A stretch of 64,000 nucleotides of DNA from Desulfobulbaceae bacterium (lineage in GTDB: Bacteria; Desulfobacterota; Desulfobulbia; Desulfobulbales; Desulfobulbaceae): the NCBI GenBank assembly GCA_012744275.1, contig JAAYIE010000084.1, positions 24,344-88,343 of the forward strand, in the 5' to 3' direction. The position numbers and the translations under genes are program-made. This document shows, piece by piece, positions 27,616-36,395 of the stretch. Within the stretch, counting starts at the first letter, position 1. The number at the start of each line of letters is the position of its first letter. The notes below the pieces were generated by a model. It saw only the letters and a program-made list of their open reading frames with translations. It did no database searches and was not told the origin of the DNA.

Positions 27616-27843
27616 TTAAAGGCTCATCGGTTCCCTGCAACCACTCTGCTGCGCCTCATAGGCAAGGCGCGCCATTGCCAACAGGACTACAGGGGTGCAG
27701 AAGGGGCCGGATAGCAGAAAGAGGAGGAAGGCACAGCTTCCCCAGAAATATTCGCTTACATCGCCACGGTTGACTTGCCACCAGGCAAGTAGTGACCGGG
27801 TTTTATTCTTATTAGGATTTCTGAAAATGTTTCGTTGGTTCAT
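27616..27843 (-). CDS. Small membrane protein upstream of NrfD paralogue 1
   Basis: 75 residues from the ATG at 27843, with GAGG at proper distance. Polar N-terminus (MNQRNIFRNPNKNKTRS), then a hydrophobic stretch of 25-30 residues (GSCAFLLFLLSGPFCTPVVLL) and a short polar tail. It lies between the sigma54-type promoter and the NrfD gene on the same strand, so it is probably translated as a partner or assembly factor. I do not recognise the family. Confidence 0.65.
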   Translation of the reverse strand: MNQRNIFRNPNKNKTRSLLAWWQVNRGDVSEYFWGSCAFLLFLLSGPFCTPVVLLAMARLAYEAQQSGCREPMSL

Positions 27844-28633
27844 GGCTTGCCTCGCAGTAGCAGGGGACAGGGGAGGATTGTCTTGCTTTATATATAGCAA
27901 GATAGATGCCAGATACGGACTGACCCCGTGCGGCGAGTTGGACTGAAAGGCAACACCTTAATATTATAATATAAATTATATATGCCTGTATTTGAGTGCA
28001 GGAAAGATGCGTAAAAGTGGGCAAGGGAAATGAATATTTGGCTTGTTTTGCGCCATTACTGCCAGTTTTTGCCTTAAATTAAGTCATTTCTGGTGATGTT
28101 GGGTAGGTGAAGGCAGCACAGCTTTTTTGAGTGCATTTTATATTCTATTGAAATTATTGTATAATTTTTAAAAATTCATGCCATGCGCATCTTTGGTTGT
28201 GCAGACCCTTTATGCTGGTCGTTAGGTGTTGCGACAGGGATGTTGGCCGTTTTTTTTGGTGAGAATGCTTGGCCTTGCAGGTAGGTCTTGGAGAGGAAAG
28301 GTTGGAATAGATGCATTTGTTTTTTTATAACATATTGTTTTTAAGCAATAAATTCTGTAACAGGTAGGTTATTTATCCTTTTGTTGGGTATAGTTAAATA
28401 TACGCATACAATGTAAACTCCTCTTGACATTGGGTGAGGGAAATAGGTAAGAAATTATGGCAGGCTGTGGGACAGGCTCAATGTGCGCGTTACGGTCCTT
28501 TGCGTAACCCGCGCTTTCCTGGGGCAGAGACTGCCTGTCGCGTCTGCCTTTCTGCAGACCGCCTTTCGGCCGTGCAATGCGGAAAGCCCGTACCCAGCCC
28601 TCATTCACATCGTGTGGGCAAGGAGCATGAGTC
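27844..28633. other. 790-bp divergent control region between the two NrfD units
   Basis: Holds the sigma54-type site at 27897-27911, then an AT-rich stretch (27955-28420) with several TATAAT-like and TTATATAT tracts. From about 28450 it turns GC-rich with no good gene. A 74-codon plus-strand ORF at 28434 lacks a ribosome site. This is where both NrfD units should be controlled. Confidence 0.5.
27897..27911 (-). promoter_or_regulatory. Sigma54-type promoter for the small ORF-NrfD unit
   Basis: The minus strand reads TGGCATCTATCTTGC, against the consensus TGGCACG-N4-TTGC. The GG and GC elements have the exact spacing and only the two bases after TGGCA differ. It lies 54 bp upstream of the small ORF start, leaving a leader of about 40 bases. 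A sigma54 activator gene is encoded 2.2 kb away, at 30101-32557. Confidence 0.7.
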
Positions 28634-28750
28634 ATGGAAACTGTGGCGTTTGTGGTAATTTGGCTGGGGTGCGCAGGCCTGCACACTCTCTTTGATCTGA
28701 AGATTAAGCCGGTTCTGGACGCCTTGCTCGAAGAGAGCGATTTGCACTGA
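28634..28750 (+). CDS. Very small membrane protein upstream of NrfD paralogue 2
   Basis: 38 codons, not in the ORF track. ATG 28634 follows AAGGAG with an 8-base gap. The product METVAFVVIWLGCAGLHTLF... has one membrane span (residues 4-20) and an acidic C-terminus (ALLEESDLH). Its stop is 56 bp before the NrfD start. The arrangement mirrors the other NrfD unit, where a small membrane ORF also leads. That parallel is the main support for it being real. Confidence 0.5.
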   Translation: METVAFVVIWLGCAGLHTLFDLKIKPVLDALLEESDLH

Positions 28751-28806
28751 CCAGGCCCTTGGCAAATCATCGGGATACGTACTAATTAATAAAAGGAGGT
28801 TTGAGT

Positions 28807-29997
28807 ATGAGTGTGCAAACAGATGTGATCTCCCACGGCGGAGGACTGGTTATAACGCCATCGACGGCCTATAAACGGACGCTCTGGATTCTGACCTTCA
28901 TTACGTCTTTGGGTATTCTCTTTGGCCTGCATTCCATGATTGCCGGTCACGAGCATACCTTTGGTGTGTCGCGGGAAGTGCCGTGGGGAATGGTGCTGGC
29001 AGCTTATGTGTTCTTCGTGGTCACCTCGACTGGCCTCTGCCTGGTGTCATCGATCGGCCATGTTTTTGGCTACGAGGCCTTCAAGCCCATTGCCAAGCGC
29101 TCGGTCTACTTGGCCATAGCCACTATTGTGTCGGGTTTTCTGGTCATTTTTTTTGAAATCGAGAACCCGTGGCGCATGGCGGTATACAATGTCATCTCGC
29201 CAAACCTTACCTCGAATATCTGGTGGATGGGCACCCTGTACGGCGCATATCTGTTTTTTATGCTGATTGAATTTGCCTTGCTGCAGGTTGGTAAGCACCG
29301 GGCCGCTGGCATGAGCGGATTGCTTGGCGTGGTTTCAGGTGTGGCCGCCCACTCCAACCTGGGGGCGGTATTTGGCCTGCTCAATGGTCGTGAATACTGG
29401 CACGGGCCGTATCTGCCTATCTACTTTATTGTGTCGGCAATGATGTCGGGTTGCGCTACTATCATCTTCTTTCACTGGCTTGGCTACCGCATCAACGGCT
29501 GGAAAATGAGTGAAAAACTGCAGGAATCCCTGCGGGCGGTAGGTAAGTTGGGGGCATTGCTCTACATTGCCATCATCTTCTTCACCAGTTGGAAGATGAT
29601 CTCTGGTATCGCTGGCAAGGTCCCTGGCAAGTACGAGGCCATGATGGCGGTTACCAGCGGGCCCTATGCCGGTCTTTTTTGGTTCGGTGAGATCTTCCTG
29701 GGCCTGGCCGCGCCTTTGATCATTATTCTGGCGGTACGGGCGCGGAACATCGGGGCAATGGCCTTTGGTTCCATCCTGAGCATCATCGGCATCTTTGTCA
29801 TGCGCTATGATCTTTTGATAATCGGTCAAATCATACCTGGTTTTCACACCATGCACCTGGAAGGGGTGCCGGGCATCCTGCCCTATACACCTTCACTCCA
29901 CGAATGGATGATCACCATTGCCGGCTTTACCTTCTGCGGCATCTTGTTCATGCTGGGCGAGCGGTTTTTCCGCGGCCATCTTTCCGAAGACCATTGA
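28807..29997 (+). CDS. NrfD/PsrC-type membrane subunit (paralogue 2)
   Basis: 396 residues from ATG 28807 with AAGGAGG seven bases upstream (the track start is a TTG two codons earlier). About ten membrane spans. It shares long stretches with paralogue 1, notably TSTGLCLVSSIGHVFG, NPWRMAVYNVISPNLTSNIW and WMGTLYG. The likely role is quinol/quinone exchange for an Fe-S or molybdenum partner. The molybdoenzyme and four-cluster ferredoxin genes lie 2.9 kb further on the same strand, beyond the convergent regulator, which makes this the more likely membrane anchor. Ends at a strong hairpin. Confidence 0.88.
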   Translation: MSVQTDVISHGGGLVITPSTAYKRTLWILTFITSLGILFGLHSMIAGHEHTFGVSREVPWGMVLAAYVFFVVTSTGLCLVSSIGHVFGYEAFKPIAKRSVYLAIATIVSGFLVIFFEIENPWRMAVYNVISPNLTSNIWWMGTLYGAYLFFMLIEFALLQVGKHRAAGMSGLLGVVSGVAAHSNLGAVFGLLNGREYWHGPYLPIYFIVSAMMSGCATIIFFHWLGYRINGWKMSEKLQESLRAVGKLGALLYIAIIFFTSWKMISGIAGKVPGKYEAMMAVTSGPYAGLFWFGEIFLGLAAPLIIILAVRARNIGAMAFGSILSIIGIFVMRYDLLIIGQIIPGFHTMHLEGVPGILPYTPSLHEWMITIAGFTFCGILFMLGERFFRGHLSEDH

Positions 29998-30004
29998 TCT
30001 CAAT

Positions 30005-30039
30005 AAGCAGGGAAGGACGCAATACGTCCTTCCCTGCTT
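30005..30039 (+). terminator. Strong hairpin between NrfD 2 and the sigma54 regulator
   Basis: A perfect 15-bp stem AAGCAGGGAAGGACG with a 5-base loop lies 8 bp past the NrfD stop. The converging regulator gene ends at 30101, so it may act for both strands. No long T-run. Confidence 0.7.
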
Positions 30040-30100
30040 ACCACGACAGCCTGGCTGTCAACTCCCGGCCAGTTCTAGCCAGCTTCTCCTCCTGCTCCCG

Positions 30101-32557
30101 TTATTTTTTTTGCTTTCCTCTTTCTTTTGGCGCACCCTGTTGCGACGCCTTTTTGCCTCCTCCGCTGCTGCTGCTTTCATAGGCAGCAATTTTCCTGCGG
30201 AGAGTATCCCTGGAGATTCCCAGCTCTTGGCAGGTCGCATTTCTGTGGCCATGGTTGCGGGCCAGGCTCATGAGGATGGCCTGCTTTTCTATTTCGGCAA
30301 GGGTATGCCCATGGCCTGAGGCCGTAGACTTGGTGCCATCCTGCTGGTCCTGGTCGGAAGAAAACGGTTCCGGCAGATGTTGGGGTTGAATGTAACCGCC
30401 ACTGCAGAGGATGAAGGCAAATTCAATGATGTTTTCCAACTCCCGGATATTACCAGGATACGAGTAGCGCATGAGCAGGGTCAGGGCTTCATTGTCGATA
30501 CCCGCGATGTCTTTGCCCTGTTCTGCATTGAATTTATTGATAAAGTGATCGATCAGCAGGGCAATATCCTCCCTGCGTTCCCGTAGGGGCGGCAAGGTGA
30601 TGTTGACCACATTTAAGCGGTAGAAGAGGTCATCCCGAAAAGCGCCCGTCTGCACCAGTGAGGGCAAATCGCGATTCGTGGCGGAAATAATGCGCACATC
30701 GGCATGAATCGAGGTGTTGGAACCAAGCGGTTCGTAGACTTTTTCTTGCAGTACACGCAGTAGCTTGGCCTGAACAGTGCCAGGCAGTTCCCCAATTTCA
30801 TCCAGCATAATGGTGCCGCCTTCGGCGGCAGCAAACCGCCCTTGCCGGTCCTTCTTGGCATCGGTGAAGGCGCCGGCCTTGTAGCCGAAGAGTTCCGATT
30901 CCAAGAGGGTCTCGGGTAGTGCTGCGCAGTTGACCACGATAAAAGGTTTGTCGCTGCGTTCGCTGGTGGTATGGAGCGCCCGCGCTACCAGCTCCTTACC
31001 GGTGCCGCTTTCCCCTGAAATAAGCACTGTGCTCGTGCTGCGGGCAATGTCCGGCAAGATGGCAAAAAGTCGCTGCATGGCGGCTGACTTGGAAACGATC
31101 GAGTCAAAGGTATAGCGCTGGTGCAACTGTGCGCGTAATTCGTTGATGGCACTGAGGTCGCGGAAGGTTTCCACCCCGCCGATGATAGCGCCATCATGGT
31201 CGACGAGCGGCGAGGCACTTATGCTGATGGGTACCTTTTTGCCGGTGTGATTCCGAATGGTGATGGCGCGGTTGGCCACCGGTTCGCCCGTGTACAGCGA
31301 TTCCGCAATGGCACAGTTGTTGCCGCATATGGAGGAGTGAAAAATATCGGCACAGGATTTGCCAATGGCCTCTTCCTGTCGCCAACCAGTGATCAATTCC
31401 GCTGCCCGGTTGAAGGAGGTGATTTTCCAATTTTTATCTACCGTGAATACGCCATCGGCAATGGAATCAAGGATCAACCTGCTCCGCAGGGACACAGTTC
31501 TGTCCCGCAGGATTTCTATGTTGCCGATAACATTGCCCAGGCCATCATAAAGAGGGGTAGAGCTGGCAAAAACCGGCACAGAAATTTTGCTTTTGTGCTT
31601 GATGAAGAGTGGCTGTTCGACCGGCAGGCCGCCCAGGTGTGAGGAACGTTCTGCCAGACAGTTGTTCGAGCAAAAGCTGGAACGCATGATGTCGTAGCAT
31701 CTCTGGCCGATTACCTCTGCAGCCTTCCAACCGGTGAGCCTCTCCGCTGCCCGGTTGAAGGAGGTGATGGTTTTTTCAGTATCAATGGAGAAAACGGCAT
31801 CCGCAACTGAGGCCATCACCTGCTTGATGTAAAAGGAATCAGCACAATCCTGGAAGCAGAGCACCGTTCCCTGCATCCGTCCTGACTTATCCTGAAGCGA
31901 TGAGGACCGCAGAGACAGGGTGGTATAACCTCCATCTTTTTTTGGAAAAAGGATCAGCCGAGCTGTCCGACAAATGCCGCAACCGCCTGGAGAACCAGGC
32001 AGGTGTGTGCTATCGTTGAACAGTGCCGGGAGCAGTTTGGCGGCATCTTTACCGAGAATTTCATGGCGATTCCAGCCCGTCAGCTTTTCGGCTGCGCAGT
32101 TCATCGCAACAGCCCGCATGGCCTCATCCAGTATGAGTATCCCTTCAAAAAGAATGTCGGCCACCTGTTTGTCAAGACGACAGGCTGCGTCTGGCCACAG
32201 AATAAGCACATACCGATGCACTGTGTCCGCGTCCTTCACTTCATGCCCCGAGGCGGGGAGCGTTTGCAGGATATAGATAGAACAGGGCATGGCCGCCCGG
32301 CCCGGGGAGTGCAGGTTCAGGGTAAGGTAGGGCTGCAGGGTGGTGGTGCTGCACAGTTCCAGCAGGCGGTGGCGCAGTTCGCTGTCTTCGAGGCCGCTGT
32401 CAAAGAGCTCTTCCACCGGCTTTCCTTTCAGCAGTATCCCGGGTTGACCCAGGAGTATCTCTGCCTCGCGGTTAACTTCGGTTATGCGCAAGTTCTGGTC
32501 AAGAAAGAACAGGGCCGGAAGGGGAATAAAATGTTCTGGTGTTGGCTGCGTGGTCAT
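30101..32557 (-). CDS. Sigma54-dependent activator with multiple PAS domains
   Basis: 818 residues from ATG 32557. There are four PAS-like domains (~1-100, 120-230, 240-350, 355-475), then an AAA+ sigma54 activation domain (~500-725) with Walker A GESGTGKE, the sigma54-contact loop as GAFTDA rather than GAFTGA and Walker B GGTIMLDEIGEL. A Fis-type HTH ends the protein (ILMSLARNHGHRNATCQELG). PAS 3 and 4 each hold C-x8-C-x3-C (CYDIMRSSFCSNNC, CADIFHSSICGNNC), which suggests an Fe-S or thiol redox sensor. No receiver domain is present, so it probably senses directly. Divergent from the molybdoenzyme-nuo operon; likely targets are the NrfD units or that operon. Confidence 0.92.
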   Translation of the reverse strand: MTTQPTPEHFIPLPALFFLDQNLRITEVNREAEILLGQPGILLKGKPVEELFDSGLEDSELRHRLLELCSTTTLQPYLTLNLHSPGRAAMPCSIYILQTLPASGHEVKDADTVHRYVLILWPDAACRLDKQVADILFEGILILDEAMRAVAMNCAAEKLTGWNRHEILGKDAAKLLPALFNDSTHLPGSPGGCGICRTARLILFPKKDGGYTTLSLRSSSLQDKSGRMQGTVLCFQDCADSFYIKQVMASVADAVFSIDTEKTITSFNRAAERLTGWKAAEVIGQRCYDIMRSSFCSNNCLAERSSHLGGLPVEQPLFIKHKSKISVPVFASSTPLYDGLGNVIGNIEILRDRTVSLRSRLILDSIADGVFTVDKNWKITSFNRAAELITGWRQEEAIGKSCADIFHSSICGNNCAIAESLYTGEPVANRAITIRNHTGKKVPISISASPLVDHDGAIIGGVETFRDLSAINELRAQLHQRYTFDSIVSKSAAMQRLFAILPDIARSTSTVLISGESGTGKELVARALHTTSERSDKPFIVVNCAALPETLLESELFGYKAGAFTDAKKDRQGRFAAAEGGTIMLDEIGELPGTVQAKLLRVLQEKVYEPLGSNTSIHADVRIISATNRDLPSLVQTGAFRDDLFYRLNVVNITLPPLRERREDIALLIDHFINKFNAEQGKDIAGIDNEALTLLMRYSYPGNIRELENIIEFAFILCSGGYIQPQHLPEPFSSDQDQQDGTKSTASGHGHTLAEIEKQAILMSLARNHGHRNATCQELGISRDTLRRKIAAYESSSSGGGKKASQQGAPKERGKQKK

Positions 32558-32901
32558 AATGAAAATTGAAAGCGCAAAAAAAACGGCTATCTCGTCGTGT
32601 TTGTCAAGCTTATACCTGCACACTGAGGTGTTGAGCGGAGGGTCTCTCTACGTGTCTGTACGCTGTCAGCTTTGATGTAAGAAAAAAAGATCGAAATATT
32701 AATGAGATATTTATTTAGTATCGAAAAGTCTGTGCAGGATAAAATATGAAAGAAAAATTAACCAATACCATGATACTCGGACTTCTTTGTAAGCGCTGCA
32801 GTTTTCCCTTGAAGAATTTTATCAATATGATTTATTGAACCGAATTGCGAGGTCGATTAACCGAGCGAAAATTTATCCAGGGAGGCGTCAGGATATTTTT
32901 T
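32558..32901. other. 344-bp divergent promoter region, regulator and mop-nuo operon
   Basis: AT-rich toward the middle (32680-32760). I searched by eye for TGGCAC-N5-TTGC and saw none, so the operon may use sigma70 or an unseen variant. The translation signal for the molybdoenzyme is GGGAGG at 32880 and AGGAT at 32889. Confidence 0.45.
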
Positions 32902-35004
32902 ATGGCTGAAATGAAACACACAATTTGCGGTATGTGCGCTGTCCGTTGCCCCATTACAGTGCATGTGGAAAACGGCAGACCTGTATGGCTTGAAGGTAAT
33001 GCCAACGATGCAGCCATGGGCAAAAGCCTGTGCGCCAAGGGCGGCGCAACCTTTGCCCAGCGCGATGACAAACAACGTCCCCTAGGGCCGCTGCTGCGCA
33101 TGGGCAAGCGTGGCGAAGGCCAGTGGCGGGAAGTTTCCTGGGATGAGGCTTTCTCCTTTATTACCAGCAAGCTCGAAGGCATTATTGCCGAACATGGCGG
33201 GCGCGCGGTTATGATGTCCGACCGGGGCGGTCCCTTTGCTGATCTGCGTCAAGCCTTTATGAAGGCCATCGGTTCGCCCAACTATATGAACCATGACTGT
33301 ACCTGCGGCCGCAACACCCACCATGCTTCCCGTTCCGTGTACGGTATGGGCCGCAAAGACTTTGCCTATGATTATGAAAATGCTCGCCATATAGTCCTGT
33401 TTGGGCGTAACATCACTGAATCCCTGCGGGTGAAGGAAGTGAAAAGCGTGCTCAAGGGACTAAAAAACGGTGCGCATCTCACCTATATTGATCCGCGGTT
33501 TTCGGTGACCGCCGGTAAGGCTACCAGGTACTGGCAAATCAAGCCAGGTACCGACTATGCTCTGTTGTTGGCCATTGCCCATGTTGTAGTCGACAAGGGG
33601 TACTATGATGCTGAGTTCGTTGAGCGCTATGTCACCGGCCTTGATGAATTCAGGACTTTTCTCGGGCCCTACACTCCTGAATGGGCGGAAAAGGAAACCG
33701 GCATCAAGGCGAAAGATATTGAGGCTTTTTGTTTCCAGATCAATGAAGACCGGCCTAAGGTAATTTTTCATCCTGGTTGGATGTATACTCGTTATCGGGA
33801 CTCGTTTTATGCCTCCCGCATGTTGCATATTTTGAACGCCCTTATGGGATCAATTGAACAGAAGGGCGGCCTGTTCTATGTTAAAGGTGCCAAAGATGCG
33901 GGCAAAAAAGGTTTGAAGAGCATTGCTGGTTCCATTCCAGCGGTCAAGGAAGAACGCGCCGATGGGTGTGGTTCCCGCTATCCCTACTTCGACACCAGCG
34001 GAGGCATGCTCCACCTGGCCTTTGATGCGTTGGACAAGGCTGATCCTTACCCGATCAAGGCGTATTTTATTCACAGGCACAATCCGCTCATCGCCCTGCC
34101 CGATCCAGTCGAGCAGCGGCGCATTCTCGACAAGCTGGATCTAATCGTATCGGTTGATGTCAACTACAGTGAATCGGCTTGGTATGCGGATGTCATCTTA
34201 CCGGAAAACACCTATCTCGAGCGTGGCGATATTCTGCGCATGGAGAAAGGATTGAAGCCGGGTTTCGGACGGCGGCAGCAGTGTGTTGTGCCACTCAATA
34301 ACACCAAGGCGGGTTGGGAAATCTACTTGGAACTGGCGCGGCGACTGGGCAAGGAAGAATATCTGCCCTTCAAGACCTTGGAAGACATTTGGGCCTTCCA
34401 GTTACAGGATACTGATGTCTCCATCGAGGATTTCGATGCTAAGGGTTTTGTCAAGCTGAGCCAGGACGCCATCTGGTACGACCGTGACAAGCTTAGTTTT
34501 GGCACGGAGTCTGGCAAGATCGAGCTGTTCAACCAAAAGCTCGAGTCGCAGGGGGTTCCCTCCTTTATCCCGTACACTGCTCCGGAGGAGGCTCCAGCAG
34601 GAAGCTTCAGGCTGCTCTATGGTCGCTGCGGCTACCAGGCCCACGGGCAGCATCAGAACAATCCGATTTTGTCACAGCTGCTGGATGAAAATCACCTGTG
34701 GATTCACCCCGAGCCTGCAGCTGAACTCGGTATTAAGGAAGGTGACCTGGTTGAAGTTAGCAGTGGCGATGTCACTGGACATATCCGCGCCAGAGTAACC
34801 AACATGATCCATCCTGAGGCGGTTTTTATGTTGCATGGTTTCGGTACGCAGGTGCCGTTGCAGAAGCGGGCCCTGAACAAAGGGCTTGCAGACCAAATTT
34901 TTATGCAGGGAAAACTGACCGACTGGGACAAGGCCGGAGGTGGAGTCAATATTTGTCAGAGTTTCGTCACCATTAAGCCGGCGGTCAGCCAGGAGCTGAA
35001 ATAA
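32902..35004 (+). CDS. Molybdopterin oxidoreductase, PsrA/PhsA-like catalytic subunit
   Basis: 700 residues from ATG 32902. N-terminal [4Fe-4S] ligands C9-x2-C12-x3-C16-x27-C44 (CGMCAVRC, SLCAKG). The molybdenum region GSPNYMNHDCTC aligns with the H-x3-C pattern of polysulfide/thiosulfate reductases, so Cys135 is the probable metal ligand. The C-terminal molydopterin-binding domain begins near 590. No twin-arginine or other export signal is visible, unlike periplasmic PsrA/PhsA, so it should be cytoplasmic. Its TAA overlaps the ATG of the ferredoxin gene, and nuoA-N follow in the same operon. The substrate cannot be read from sequence; polysulfide, thiosulfate or a role as complex I partner are options. 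Confidence 0.9.
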   Translation: MAEMKHTICGMCAVRCPITVHVENGRPVWLEGNANDAAMGKSLCAKGGATFAQRDDKQRPLGPLLRMGKRGEGQWREVSWDEAFSFITSKLEGIIAEHGGRAVMMSDRGGPFADLRQAFMKAIGSPNYMNHDCTCGRNTHHASRSVYGMGRKDFAYDYENARHIVLFGRNITESLRVKEVKSVLKGLKNGAHLTYIDPRFSVTAGKATRYWQIKPGTDYALLLAIAHVVVDKGYYDAEFVERYVTGLDEFRTFLGPYTPEWAEKETGIKAKDIEAFCFQINEDRPKVIFHPGWMYTRYRDSFYASRMLHILNALMGSIEQKGGLFYVKGAKDAGKKGLKSIAGSIPAVKEERADGCGSRYPYFDTSGGMLHLAFDALDKADPYPIKAYFIHRHNPLIALPDPVEQRRILDKLDLIVSVDVNYSESAWYADVILPENTYLERGDILRMEKGLKPGFGRRQQCVVPLNNTKAGWEIYLELARRLGKEEYLPFKTLEDIWAFQLQDTDVSIEDFDAKGFVKLSQDAIWYDRDKLSFGTESGKIELFNQKLESQGVPSFIPYTAPEEAPAGSFRLLYGRCGYQAHGQHQNNPILSQLLDENHLWIHPEPAAELGIKEGDLVEVSSGDVTGHIRARVTNMIHPEAVFMLHGFGTQVPLQKRALNKGLADQIFMQGKLTDWDKAGGGVNICQSFVTIKPAVSQELK

Positions 35005-35507
35005 TGAGTAAGTATCACGTTCTTCAGGATGTCAAGGACTGCATCGGCTGCCGCGCCTGCGAGGTACACTGCAAGGAAAAGAACAGCAGCGGCCCCGGGG
35101 TGTACAACTGTAAAATGGTCGAAGTTGTCGCACCTGCAGGTAAGAAGATGCGGGTGGATTATGTCTATCTTTCCTGCTTCCACTGCAAGAAGCCGTGGTG
35201 CGTGGATGCCTGTCCCACTGGAGCGATGCGTCAGCGCGATGAAGACGGCATTGTCTATGTGGAAGGAGCCTCCTGTGTTGGCTGCAAAGCCTGCATCACC
35301 GCTTGTCCCTGGACAGTACCGCAGTGGAATCCGGAAACCGGTAAGGTGGAAAAATGCGATCTGTGCAAGGACAGGATCGATGCTGGCCTAGAGCCGGCCT
35401 GTGTCACTAAGTGCACCACCGGCTGCCTTACCTTCACCACGCCTGCAAAGGCATCGCAGGCGAGCCGTCAGGCCTTTGCCGAACGGATCATGAAGCACAG
35501 ACGCTGA
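35004..35507 (+). CDS. Four-cluster ferredoxin subunit (PsrB/DmsB/NrfC type)
   Basis: 167 residues. Four [4Fe-4S] motifs in the order typical of electron-transfer subunits of molybdoenzymes: CIGCRACEVHC, CFHCKKPWCVDACP, CVGCKACITACP and CDLCKDRIDAGLEPACVTKC. It overlaps the catalytic-subunit stop (TAATG) and ends 10 bp before nuoA. It should relay electrons between the molybdenum centre and a membrane or complex I partner. No signal peptide, which fits a cytoplasmic complex. Confidence 0.93.
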   Translation: MSKYHVLQDVKDCIGCRACEVHCKEKNSSGPGVYNCKMVEVVAPAGKKMRVDYVYLSCFHCKKPWCVDACPTGAMRQRDEDGIVYVEGASCVGCKACITACPWTVPQWNPETGKVEKCDLCKDRIDAGLEPACVTKCTTGCLTFTTPAKASQASRQAFAERIMKHRR

Positions 35508-35517
35508 GGCGGCGAAC

Positions 35518-35886
35518 ATGGACTTCATTCCCCGCGAATACCTGGGTATTCTGCTACTCCTGCTGTTTGGCTCGCTCTTTGGCGTGCTGACCTTGTTTAT
35601 TGGTCGTTTTTTCCGTCTGAGCAGGCCCTACCGCGAAAAGCTGATTGCATACGAATCGGGCAATGAACCGACGGAAGAGCCGCGTATGCGTTTTTCCGTC
35701 AAGTTTTATCTCATCGCCATCCTCTTTGTTCTGTTTGATGTGGAAGCAATCTATCTCTACCCCTGGGCTGTCACCTACGATTTTTTAGGTCTTTTTGCCT
35801 TGATTGAGATGCTGCTCTTCATCTTTCTGCTCCTGGTCGGCTATGTGTATGCCTGGAAAAAAGGTGCTCTGGAGTGGACAAAATGA
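35518..35886 (+). CDS. nuoA: NADH-quinone oxidoreductase subunit A
   Basis: 122 residues, three membrane spans, with the conserved loop [15 protein letters not shown] and [25 protein letters not shown] that mark NuoA. It begins 10 bp after the ferredoxin gene and overlaps nuoB by ATGA. It is part of the membrane arm at the junction to the quinone site. Confidence 0.96.
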   Translation: MDFIPREYLGILLLLLFGSLFGVLTLFIGRFFRLSRPYREKLIAYESGNEPTEEPRMRFSVKFYLIAILFVLFDVEAIYLYPWAVTYDFLGLFALIEMLLFIFLLLVGYVYAWKKGALEWTK

Positions 35887-36395
35887 GCCAGGACAAGATA
35901 GTTCAGCTGCCCGATGGTTTGCGACTTTTTCCTGGCGCAGGCGCCATTCTTGGGCCCCTCGATAAGCTGGTAAACTGGGGTCGGGCTGGTTCCATCTGGC
36001 CGGTAACCTTTGGCCTTGCCTGCTGCGCCATTGAAATGATGGATGCCGGCGCTTCCACGAATGACCAGGATCGTTTCGGTATTCTGTTCCGCGCCAGCCC
36101 AAGGCAGGCCGATTGTATGGTGGTAGCTGGCACCCTCTCCAAAAAAATGGCACCGGCACTGCGCCGTGTCTACGATCAGATGCCAGAGCCGCGTTATGTG
36201 ATGGCCATGGGAAGTTGCGCCTGCAGCGGTGGCGTATTTGATACCTATGCGGTGACACAGGGAGTTGACCAGATCGTGCCGGTGGATGTGTATGTACCGG
36301 GTTGCCCGCCGCGCCCGGAGGCCCTGTTGGAAGGTTTTCTCAAACTGAAGGAAAAAATACTGGCTGAAGAGTTCCGATGGAGCAACGTGCGATAG
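35883..36395 (+). CDS. nuoB: NADH-quinone oxidoreductase subunit B
   Basis: 170 residues from ATG 35883 (the track begins at a GTG nine bases earlier). It carries the N2-cluster cysteines: [14 protein letters not shown] (two adjacent Cys), GSCACSGG and [14 protein letters not shown]. It donates electrons to quinone together with NuoD. Overlaps nuoA by ATGA and nuoC by 19 bases, so translation is coupled. Confidence 0.97.
   Translation: MSQDKIVQLPDGLRLFPGAGAILGPLDKLVNWGRAGSIWPVTFGLACCAIEMMDAGASTNDQDRFGILFRASPRQADCMVVAGTLSKKMAPALRRVYDQMPEPRYVMAMGSCACSGGVFDTYAVTQGVDQIVPVDVYVPGCPPRPEALLEGFLKLKEKILAEEFRWSNVR

Noticed and set aside
28520-28535. TGGGGCAGAGACTGC as a second sigma54 site before NrfD paralogue 2
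   Set aside because: GG-GC spacing is right but the flanking bases differ (TGGGG, CTGC) and the distance to the gene is large; a chance match is likely.
28434-28658. 74-codon ORF in the NrfD control region, with two cysteine pairs
   Set aside because: No ribosome site, overlaps the better-supported 38-codon ORF, and no domain pattern recognised.
32902-35004. Annotation of the molybdoenzyme as NuoG or formate dehydrogenase
   Set aside because: It lacks the NuoG N-terminal [2Fe-2S] and His-ligated cluster motifs and the FDH R-[VI]-[UC]-H active-site order; the H-x3-C pattern fits PsrA/PhsA better.
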